Source: Branchiostoma belcheri
Taxonomy: Eukaryota > Chordata > Leptocardii > Amphioxiformes > Branchiostomatidae
DNA length: 64,000 bases
Direction: 5' to 3'
NCBI RefSeq assembly: GCF_001625305.1
Contig: NW_017804387.1
Span: 789,831-853,830 of the forward strand
How positions within the stretch are numbered: position 1 is the stretch's first letter; every line of letters begins with the position of its first letter. The translations under genes and the position numbers were made by a program. Positions 11,310-22,500 of the stretch are shown here, in pieces. The notes under the pieces are model-generated. The model searched no databases. It was given only the letters and a program-made list of their open reading frames with translations, and had not been told where the DNA came from.

Positions 11310-12600
11310 TTAGTTAGTCATCTTGTTCGGTAATTTCGAGAATGTTCGCCTCTTCCGTGCAAGTTATGGTTTATAGTTTAAGTGGCTACAAAAAGGCCAT
11401 GACAGCGAAACTCAGTGTCTTGTTTTGTTGGCACGAAATGCGAAAAGGCGAGCCCAACACCCCTTCACGTGTACCTGAATGCCGTGGGGGTTATTGTGTT
11501 TAAAAGAATAACGTTTAAAACTATACATCTCTAGTCACTTCTATGGTATTAATAGTAGTAGTAGGCATTCGTCGGTCTTAAAAGACCATGAAGTACTTCA
11601 TCCTACACCGTGTACTTATTCTTAGTTTCGTGCTTAAAGCGTCTCAGTTCTGATGCGAGTCTCTGTTTTTCTTCCCCCCGATGTAAGCCCTTCTTAACTT
11701 CCTGTCTCCAAAGTGTTCTGTTTGTTGCTAGTGTCTCCCATGTGTTAGTATCTATGTTAATACACCATTGGTATAGAGGGTCGGCGACGTTTAGAGTTCA
11801 GCAACAAATTAAGGTTTGATATGTCTCCCTGATATACTAACAATAAAACAAAGAATTTCTAATTCTTTGCCTATAACGTTGTAGATCCTATATATAGAGG
11901 CTGGGTGAATTGAAATCATATAGTGAATACGATCTTCAAAGCACACTGCAGGAGTCACTAACAAGACATACAGGCGTTGGTAAATACTGTAATTTAGCTT
12001 GCATGTGTCACAGTATGCAGCACAAAACATACAGTAAACCTATACATTGTTGCATGGAGCAAATATTTGATAAGCTCACGAAGAATGAATGCGTTTTTAA
12101 TCGAAAGGTTCTTACCTTGAATCTTGGTCTTGGCGCAGTGAAGAAATCTATTGTTCTACTTGATGTTTGACCACTCTCACTACCAATCGAACCTCATTTG
12201 AAAGACGTGTGTACATGTATGCCGGCTGGTCACAACCGTCTGTCTGTCTGTCTGGGTGTTTCCGCTGTTGTTGAATATTTAATGAACGTGTTCGTAACCC
12301 ATAACGGTAAATGACCTTTCCCGCTTCGATACCTGACAGACCGGGTACCCAGATCAATGGAAGGGCCGCCGACGCACCTGATTGGATAGAAATGCGACAT
12401 TCGGAAAACTACGGCGATGCTGTGTTATGGTTGGACGGTGACGTTGATGTGCGGTATTACAACGGATGATCGATGAGTTAGAAAATGGAGCAATGACCCC
12501 TAATGTTTGGAGGCTGCCTTGAGGGTCATACGTACCTGTCCGACCACCTGTAAATCCCGCCAGACACCAAAACATGTCGCCGAGCCGCACATGGTAATTA

Positions 12601-13025
12601 GGCCACACCGTCTTAATTCTATGAATGACATCCTTTGAAGACATCCAAACTAGTGCGCGCGGGCGAATAAAAAAATTCCGGCCAAAAATAAAAATGCTAA
12701 CCAAACTACAGGAATACAAATCTGGTATTGCGGCAGTACATAGAGACGTACACGACAAGCCGGCGCATGCTGGCTTTTTGCGTAATTTATGAATCTGCAC
12801 TGTACATATGTACTGAGTTCTTCAGTCGTGGAGCTTCGGTAGCCTGGGTGCCGTCCTCCAGTTACCGCCGGCTCCGTACTGTAGCTAACTACCATGGACC
12901 ACCCAGGCCTAGAGCCAGGCCAGAGCCTCGGAGGACGTGATCTTTTCTTTCTTTTTCTTTTCTTGGAGAAGAGGCGAAAATCACTGCGCGCGCGGATGTC
13001 ATCCATAAAATTAAGACGGTGTGGC
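12601..13025. mobile_element. Harbinger-like MITE, divergent copy
   Basis: Ends GGCCACACCGTCTTAATTCT and its inverse, flanked by TTA on both sides. The interior differs from the main family. Confidence 0.7.
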
Positions 13026-13359
13026 CTTATAATAATTACCGGGACCTCCTGAATGGATCAGCGGTAGAGCCTCTGCCACCGGCCGGCTTCTTTGTTGTGT
13101 GAAACACGTTGTTTATTCAACAAGAAGCTAAGGGAAGTGCCCGAGGACGTCGGGCAAAAATATCTGCGCCGTGACTTGCATAGCAAAAAAGACATCCAGG
13201 TGTTCAGACTAGGACCTCTGAATGAATGAATGTCTTTAATTCAGGTATTTCACCCATAGAAAACAAGAAACACAAACTATTCATACAGCATCTTATATAC
13301 TTAAAAAAAAGAATTTCTGTACTGACAATCTGACATCAGAAGACATTGTATTATGCTGT

Positions 13360-13690
13360 TGTTACCTCCATGAAAAATGGAGATATTGTTTTTGGCGTGT
13401 CTGTGTGTGTGTCTGTCTGTGTGTGTGTGTTTGTGTTTCCGCACATTTGTAGTCAGCATAACTTCATAACGCATTTATGGATTATGATGATATTTGGTAT
13501 GTTGGTAAGTCTTAGGAAGACAAAGGTCAAGGTCAAATATGGGCCTCCTGGTGGATGATCTTGGTACTGCAGCAGAACTTCCGGTTTTTGTATCTTTTGT
13601 CCTGAACATGCTATAGTCTTGATGTTTTGGTGACAGATTGCTTTTCCTGTCAGGAATAAGTGGTGTGAGTTTGGTCCCCCTAGTTGGTGT
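13360..13690 (+). repeat. GT-rich dispersed repeat
   Basis: The run GTGTGTGTCTGTCTGTGTGT is followed by a block with AGGTCAAGGTCAAATATGGG and GTACTGCAGCAGAACTTCCG. Related copies lie at 20230-20420, 56740-56960 and (with a long GT run) 63440-63880. Confidence 0.6.
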
Positions 13691-14988
13691 TGTTTAGCCT
13701 ATTAATTTATTTATTTATTTGCATGTCCATGCCCATGGGGCTAAATGTATACATCAGAAAGTGATGTTACATGTACATCGTACTGAGTAACATGATACAT
13801 AAGATACAAGAATAACAGAATAACAGAATGACGTAACGTCTTAACAACTACTAGTCAGAGAATAAACTAAACTAAGCCTTAAGGATTTCTTCTCTCTTTT
13901 TAAAGCAATTAGAGATAAACTCACAAAGTTTTTCTATTGTATGGTCATTACTGGTGGACATGAGGAGTAGCATAATTTTCTGGCATCAAATGTGTCAGTA
14001 GTTTAGTGAACAAACCTCTAATACCTCTGATGCCATATGTGTTTTTTTTTACCGGAAGATATAACCGCACTCCCCCGGAACAACGGATATGTCGATACTG
14101 TAATTTAGATAGAAGATGAACATTATTCCGTTATGGAAGTCGAGTGTAGTCTGGACAACAATGAGTTGAACTTTGTAGACTGGCAAACATGCAATGTTTC
14201 CCTACTTCATACACCTAGGTAATACAGCCGAATTCACATTTCTAATGACTTTAGACAAACCTCTGATCCTGAAACATTTCTGTTCTTGTCTTTTCACCAT
14301 CAACAGAGAAGTAAGGACAAGTTGAATTTACTTAATGGACTATAGTGCTAGCACTAGCATGATCATGTGTGTGTGTGTGTATATGTACGTGTATATGATC
14401 GTTGACCATGTGTGTGTGTATACATGTATATACAAGCTATTCCTTTGTATTGACCTTTACTTAACCCAGCTGGTATGTATGTACAATAAACATTCATTCA
14501 TTCGCAGTCGGATGAAGGTTTAGTAAAATGTTGTCCAAGCATTGGTGCGATTAATTAAGTTAACAGTACTGACAATGGTGGCATTCTTTCTTGAAATAAC
14601 AGAACGAAGGGCCATATATCCTTACCGTGCTTATGAATAAAAGATACATAGACACACTATGATAATTGTTAGAATTGTTTAACATGTATGACGATCAGAT
14701 ATCACGTTGGTTGTTGGGTGGATACCAAATTACGTATGTAAACTTGTAGGTTAGATGCACCTTGCGGTTATCATGGGATCTGCAGCGCACAGAAAAATAC
14801 AAGCCAGACAAGCTCTGTATCACCCTTCGTTTTTATTACATCAGCCATATTTACTGTGACAAAAAAAAACACACCTCAATACCAGTCTTTATCTAAATTA
14901 TGAAAGTGCTTAGTTACCATCCGCATCTTATACGCATAGCTATCTACACGAAATCCCACTCTGATTCGTGTGCCATCAATGACACTAA

Positions 14989-15343
14989 GGCCACACCAAT
15001 TTAATTTCTTGGTTAACGGATTTTTCTAGAAAAATAATGGAGCGGGCGGGCGAAAAAAATAAAAACAGGCCTAGGCATCCTACTATGGCCCAAAATGGTA
15101 TGATAGGAGACATGAAGTTAACGCACCAGGCTGGTTCAAAATTTAAACAATGAATTTTGAACTTTTAATGATACCATTGCATTGAAAGATGGAATAACCG
15201 TAACAACTAGGAAGAAAAGGACTATTTTCAACTGTTCAGGGCAAAATGTGAGCATTTCGCAGTTGATTCTGAATTTTTTGTTGCAAATCAGAAAAAAATG
15301 AAGCGGGCGAATCCGTTAACCAAGAAATTGAATTGGTGTGGCC
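14989..15343. mobile_element. MITE with GGCCACACCAATTTAATTTC termini
   Basis: Inverted ends GGCCACACCAATT and its complement. The subterminal GCGGGCGAA motifs are as in family 1, but the interior is distinct. Confidence 0.7.
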
Positions 15344-15924
15344 AAAAAAATAACTAATCAAATTTAACCATAGTAAGAATAATTCAATCATTCAAGACGT
15401 TTGTACAAAATATAAACCCTTCTGATCTACAGCAATACAGCACTAGACTTCCTAATCTACTTGACTTGAAACCACAGTGACTTGAAACGGAGATTAGAAC
15501 AAAACAATTCCTATAAATCTGCAAATAAGTGAACAATACAAAATGAATTAAAATGTGTCATCGACACATTGTACACAATATATAAGATGTAAAAACGATG
15601 ACAGCCTAACTAGAGATTAAGATATATCCTAACACATTAAAACTCATCATCGACACATTAACGTAATATAAACTATTACAATTAACATCTAGTAGTTATC
15701 GTGCATAATATTAGATGTAACAACTATAATTATGGTTCATGTTATTGCAAATGGTAGTTGCAACTAGAGATGAAAATATATCCTACCACATTAAAACTCT
15801 TCATCGACACGTCAAACATACTATAAAGTGTTACAAGTAACATCAAGCTCATGTTATCAAAATAGTAGTTACAATCATACTAGAGATTTCAAATAGTAGT
15901 TACAATCATGCTAGTGATTGATTA

Positions 15925-16336
15925 GGCTCCAGCAAGTAAATTTTATGGATGACAAATTCGCAGATTCCAAATCTAATGCGAGCGGGCGAAAATAAAACAA
16001 GGCGGGCCGAAAAAAACAAAGTTCCTACAATGTAGAATTTTGACTCAATCATTGTACAAATGGTTTTGATTCAGTAGGAACATCACATATACACAACCAG
16101 CATCACATATAACAGCATCAAAGTAAGAAACAAAACATTAAATCAGAGCCTTTTCTTGTCCCCTCTCTTCATGGATATTTGCCATCCACCTTCCGGCATG
16201 GCAACAGACATCTTTGCCCATTTTCGGTATGTTGACCACTGTCAGAAGGCAACAAAATTTCTTGTTTTTTCTTCCAAAATCAGGCGAAAATTAATGCGCG
16301 CGCTGATGCCATCCATAAAAATTACTTGCTGTGGCC
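15925..16336. mobile_element. Harbinger-like MITE at the 3' end of gene B
   Basis: Left end GGCTCCAGCAAGTAAATTTT follows TTA. Right end TTACTTGCTGTGGCC is followed by TTA. It ends only 48 bases from the gene B stop codon, so it probably lies inside the transcribed 3' UTR. Confidence 0.75.
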
Positions 16337-16384
16337 TTATCAGGTGATTTGACCAAAGCAATGCTAAAGAAAACCTCCGAGTCA

Positions 16385-16549
16385 TCAAACATACTTGTGC
16401 GGATACAACTTCTCAAAGTCGACGTCGTAAGCGATGTTGGTCCGGGCATAGGTTGCCTTACTCAGCGCGCTGATGAAGATATCACACCTCACCTCACCAA
16501 ACTCAGTATTCCCCACACACGTGTAGCAACCCTGGTTCACTTTGGTCAC
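16385..16549 (-). CDS. Gene B exon 30: cytosolic Ig end and C-terminus
   Basis: Enters in phase 0 and ends at TGA 16387-16385, followed at once by a second TGA. It encodes VTKVNQGCYTCVGNTEF (F strand) and CDIFISALSKAT. The tail is DVDFEKLYPHKYV. The acceptor TTGTTCCAG is built from the edge of the 33-bp minisatellite. Confidence 0.88.
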   Translation of the reverse strand: MTKVNQGCYTCVGNTEFGEVRCDIFISALSKATYARTNIAYDVDFEKLYPHKYV

Positions 16550-19500
16550 CTGGAACAACACAGCATTTCATTGGTCAAGGTGTCGGAAGAACGCAGCATT
16601 TCATTTTTTAAGATGTCGAAACAACACATCATTTCATAAGTCGATGTGTCGTAAAACTGTGGCAAGTACTGCAGAAGTAATGCTGGTTTGGCGGCACACC
16701 GCCGCACCCATCGTACTTGATTGGAGCAGATCGTCCGTCAGGACGACAAGACTGAGAGAGAGAGAGAGTGTCGTAACAACACAGCATTTCATAGGTCGAT
16801 ACGTCGGAATAACGCAACATTTCATTTGTCAGGATGTTGGAACAACACAGCATTTCATTGGTCGATGGGTCTAAACAATGCAGCATTTCATTGGTCGATG
16901 AGTGTGAACAACACAACATTTCATTGGTCGATATGTCGGACCAACGCAGCATTTCATTGGTTGATGTGTCGGAACAACACAGCATTTCATTGGTCGATGT
17001 GTCAAAACAGCACAGCATTTCATTGGTCGATGTGTATGAACAACACAGCATTTCATTGGTCAATGTGCCAGAGCAACACAGCATTTTATTGGTCAATGTG
17101 TCAGAACAACGCAACATTTCATTGGTCGAGATGTCGGAACAACAAAGCATTTCATTGGTCGAGATGTTGGAACAAAACAGAATTTCATTGGTCGATCTAT
17201 CAAAACAACACAGAATTTTATTGGTCGATGTTTAGGAACAAAACAACATTTCATTGATCGATGTGTAAGAAAAACACAACATTTCATTGGTCTATATGTC
17301 GGAACAACGCAGCATTTCATTGCTCGAGATGTCGGAAGTATACAGCATTTCATTGGTGGATATATGTTGGAACAATATTGCATTTCATTGGTCAAGATGT
17401 CAAAACAACACAACATTCCATTGGTCGATGTGTCGGAACAACACAGCATTTCATTGGTCAAAATGTTGGAACAACAAAGCATTTCATTGGTCGATAGGTC
17501 AAAACAACACAGCATTTCATTGACATTGGTCGATATGTCGGAAGAACACAGCATTTCATTGGTCGATGTGTAGGAACAACACAGAATTTCATTGGTCGAT
17601 ATGTCGGAACATCAAAACATTTCATTGGTCAAGATGTCGAAACAACTCAGAATTTCATTATTCGATCGATATCTGTCAAAACAACACAGAATTTCATTGG
17701 TCGATGTGTAGGAACAACACAGCATTTAATTGGTCGATGTCTCAGAACAACGCAGCAAGTCAGAGATCGGTAGAGATGTGGGAACAACACAGCATTTCCT
17801 CAATTATGAATGATTCAAGAGCAGTCGTACAACGTAGAATTAGTACTTGAATCTGCACCTCATCGCACGCACGCTAATCTTAGTCTGCTCACATTGAATT
17901 GGATTTTTTCAGACACAGACGTTGCACTTACCGATGAGATAAAAATAGAGTGCATCTCGTCTCCCTCGCTAGTCTGTTGGTAGTCAGGCGTGTTTTCCAA
18001 CGGAATATCCTCATAGAACCAGCGAACGTTCGTGGCTGTGAAGAAACATATCTGTCAGCAACATCTTCAAATGAATCTATAAATTTCAATGGTTCAGTCA
18101 TGAGAGGCTTGGGCTGATTGTTACGTTTCTATTAAGGTCGTCATTCATTCATTTATTCATCCGTCCATCCATCCATCCGTTTATTCATTCATTCATACAT
18201 CCATCCATCCATTCATTCATTCATTTATCTATTCAACTGTTTGTTGTACATTGTGTATCAATACAAAGACGTCAGATTCGAAATAGTGATGTGGAAAGAA
18301 AGATCTGTTGATTGATTATTTTTATTTATTTCAAATGCAAACAACACATTACACAGACTTAGTTGATTGATTGATTGATTTATTGTACATGTCTGCTGTC
18401 TGTTGTAGAATTACAAATGTCCCTCCAATGTACAATTTGCATCTATCCATGCCCCAGCAATTCATAATTCTAAAAATATTGTCCTGGATGCCAAAGCGCC
18501 ACTGGTTAACACCACTACTTTAGTTTGCACAGTCAAACATTTGAAAGCTTCCAGAGGATCCCTACCGTATCCGTTGATTTCAATGATGACAGGCTGGCCA
18601 TCATCCACCTCTATAGTACTGCCGGACAGCTCCTCGAACCCGTGCCGTGGGGACATCATGGGCGGAGCCGGGGAAAGCAGAGGAGGAGCCGCCGCCATGT
18701 TCACATCAGCAGCCGCTACAACCATCTCCTCAGGAACGTTGTTTCCTGTGAATAACGGATAGTTTTTCAAATTTTCAAATTTCGTTTTATGTAAAAGCTG
18801 CATTGCGTAATAGAGAATGATACGAAAAGTCTGGTCTAATTTTCTGGTGACTTCTTTACAAAGTAAGTTGAATCAACCATACCCCATTGAAAGTACATGT
18901 ACTCGTATTAAAGTGCCATTCAGGATGTTGATGTGACAATACATGACATCTACACATTATCTGGAAACACAACCATGTTTGTTTACATTCTATTAGTTTG
19001 TGGTGGCACCACAAACTGAGTGTGCCTCGTGTGGGCTGTTTTGGCGCCAACCATAAATGTCAGAAATGTGAAATAGTTGCAAGACCGCATCGGTAGGGTT
19101 CGAACCCGGGACCTCTTGGTTCTGAGCCGAACACTCTGCCATTATACCCCACACGGCCCTACTACAAATTTAAAGACGAATTAAAACTAGAGAAGTAACA
19201 TTTGCAAAGCAAATGCATAATGTTTACCTTCGGACATGGTCTGCCATGCTAATTCTTACTCAAACACATCCACATACATGCACTACTAGTATATGGTGAC
19301 AGGAGTAAAGCAGACCATGATTGCAACATTATGTAACCCAACACCAGTCACCATGGTGACAGACGTCAACAAAGCATGTCATTGGCCAGGTCAGAGGTTA
19401 GTGTTTGGAACAGAAGAGGAGGAAAAAGAAACAATAAAAACAATAAAAACAATATGTTTTCCTTCGGTAAACATAAGAAGACATAAGAACTACCGAGAAG

Positions 19501-22500
19501 GGTCTGTTGGAACTCGTGGAAGGCTGGGTCGGGTCGGTCCTGGAGTAACTGGAGAACACGGCTGTGCATGTCTGCCTTGGTGTCCAACTTCTTGATTTCC
19601 TTTTCTTCAGATGGATTTAGGTACTGTTGGCAAGCAAAATGCAATGGCGTTTTATTTTTTGAACCACATATCTCTCTATTGTTGTCACAATATCTACACA
19701 TGTCTACATGTCAAAATTATTTTACGTTTGTGACAGCATTGTTCGTAGTAATACCTAACTTCAGTGCGAAGTCATAATTGTCCTGATGAAGATGACAGAC
19801 GGTCATCAAAACGTCGTCTCTTGTTAAACAAGTGGTCTCGAATAAAGAACTTTACCATCCAATGAGATTTTTACTTTTACTCAAAGTTTATTGTAACATT
19901 TGCAAAAAATAACAGAACACCTTTGTTACATTTCGAAATATACCTGCACCTCTCTAGGTGCTGAAACTAATGTTTTGATAAGTATGTTATACTTACATTA
20001 TTGTTGTTTGGTAATCAGTTGATTACTTACATTGGTCTTTACCAAGTGGTCAACAATGGGAATGGGGTCCGTGTTGGGAGACATGGCTATCTCATAGTTC
20101 TCCAACATCTTCCTGTGCTCTGCAGTCATTTCAGGTTCTGTTGAGAAATCGCCACACGATTAGAACGCAGGAAGATGTCACACATCAAGGATTGTGAATT
20201 GCATTATATTGCTTTCGGCAGAAGGGAATGATATCGGTTTGGCCATGATGGAGTGGCTGTGGTGTCTGTATGTATGTCAGCAGCATCACTGGATGGATCT
20301 TCATGACATTTGGTAGGTGAGTAACGGTTGGGAAAACAAAGGTCAAGTTTGACATTGGCCTACCTGCCGTGTTCGCACGTTGCTGCAGCGGTCTGTGTTT
20401 TTGTTTAACCTCTGCACTGTAAACCTTATTTCTAGTAAGGATGACAATTCTGTATTCATCTATCGTTCATTGTGATACATTATTGGGTGATTTTACGATA
20501 ACATCAAAATTCATCTACATACGTGTATCCTCCAGTAGGTCGGAGAGCCAGGGGTGTTCTGGTCTGACGGCGTTGCTGAAGTGGTAGAAGGTGGCATCTG
20601 GTCGATTCACAAGGATGCCCAGGAGATGGTTAGTGGAAAACTTCGGATTCCTGATTCTCTTCACATCACCTGCCATGTGAACTGGTAGAGCCTGAACAGT
20701 TTGGAGAAAAAAAAATCAGGACTAGAAAGGTAACATTTGCAAAGCAAATGCAAATGCCTAACCCTAACCAAATTCCAAATTCCTTGTTCGAAATATTTTT
20801 ACAGTGACAGTTTCTTTCCCCGTACGGCCAAGCTTTGGGATTCCCTCCCTGACAAGTGTTTCCCACCAACCTACAATCTACAGGCTTTAAAATCAAACGT
20901 TCACCGCCATCTCTTGACATAGCCATGTTTCTCTCATATTTCTAGTTCAATGCCGAGAAGTGGTCGTATAGGCGCTAGGTCTTGCATTGAACCACTCCGT
21001 TAAAAAAAAACCCTAACCCTAACCCTAAAATTTCACTAACAAACTACTGCTCTGTTTATCTTTACTCAAAGATATTGATGGGGTCATTAGTCCAACTCTG
21101 TCTTGCAACTTGCAACACAATGTAATCCAACACCACATGGAGTTTGCTAGAGCACCAGTTACCATGGTGATAGACATGTGGTCCAAGTCATTGACCTTGT
21201 GACCTCGGAAGAAAAAGAAGAAAGAGAGCAAAAACAATGTTTTCCTTGTAGGTGTCTACATATTAAATTATGCCATATACATGTAACTCCCTTCACACGT
21301 CCTATATATTGACGAAAAAAAGAAACGGAGCTCTGAAATCCCTAAATTCTTCTTGGTTTCGCAGAATTTGCTTACGGGATCTGTACGACGTATCTGTAAG
21401 AAATTCGGGGTACACAAACGGGAATGATCTTTTGTTTCAAGAAAATCATTGGACAGCATGTACAAGTCAGATAGGTCTCAAAAGAAGGGACATGGATATT
21501 GTTCGTTAGGGATTTTACACAACCTGTTATGTACAAAATGATAGATACTAAAGCTGTAAAACTACTTTTTGCAGTTATGAAAACATATAACATTTGAGTC
21601 AAATCCTGACACAATACAACTTTAGTTAGACAAATTTAATCAGACAAATTAGTTAGACAAATCTAAGTTCTTCAACTTAGACCTAGTACTTAGAATTAGA
21701 CAAATGGTTTTTTAGATTGATAATGGGATGAAATTCACTTCTTACCTCTTTTGCCACAAGTCGGTCCGCGACCTTGTGTGGGTTGATGTGCCTGGTGATG
21801 GTGTTGGAGTAATAACGCAGTTTGTCTACATGTGGTTTGGTCATGACTGAAAGAGAAGAAGTTCCATTGTTGTACATTTTTTTATAATTTCCAACATGTA
21901 ATCACAAGACGTGGTGACGGTACACTCAAGTTTTTCAAACTTATATTAATGCCGCCACCAACACAGGGGACAATACAATGCTCATTTTCACCTGAGCGAA
22001 GTGAGGAAAGTCGTGTAAAGTGCCTTTCCCAAGGGCACAAGATCGGTGGCATGTCAGGACTCGAACCCGGGACCTCTGGGTTCCGAGTCGAGCACTCTGC
22101 CGCTACGCCACACGACCCCACTTTTGTTGTACATTTATGTAAGTTTATAGCAAAGAGTGACATGAACTGTACAGGGTTGTGTAAAACCTATGTACCTATT
22201 TCTTACACAGTACATATGAACTGACGCAAAATTCACATTCCTAATGCAACTAAACAAACCTTCCATTGAAAAAAAAGCGTTTCTTTTATCTGTTTTAGAT
22301 TTTTGTTTAATTTCTTTTCGTAGATGTAAAAAAATAGTTTACACACTTCAGTTATTATTTCTGTGTCTTAATTTTGTTTAATTAATCAATTATTTCATTG
22401 CGTTAATTTTGATGGTTAATTCAAATATGTTTTGTCATGTATCATAGTTACCTTTGTTTGGGGTAGGCCCTTTAAAAAAACCACCTAGGTTTCTGGCCTA

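Larger units (their letters stand above)
3426..16384. other. Intergenic spacer between genes A and B
   Basis: No exon with domain-like translation and matching splice phases was seen on either strand here. The spacer holds MITEs, SINEs, LINE 3' ends, a GT-rich repeat near 13400 and long AT-rich stretches (8900-12300 and 13700-14980) in which I recognise nothing else. Gene A's promoter should lie just right of 3425 and gene B's polyadenylation site just left of 16385, but I found no clear TATA box or AATAAA signal to place either. Confidence 0.6.

Noticed and set aside
11610-12357. Several 70-86-codon frames between genes A and B
   Set aside because: Scattered on both strands in AT-rich sequence with no shared phase, domain or splice context.
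16629-17573. Long overlapping open frames on both strands (Met-Leu-Cys-Cys and Ser-Ile-Ser-Leu-Val repeats)
   Set aside because: They are the 33-bp minisatellite read in frame. Unit length is a multiple of three, and no start, splice or domain evidence supports coding.
21007-21030. Telomere or chromosome end
   Set aside because: Only four CCCTAA units, inside an intron with coding exons on both sides.
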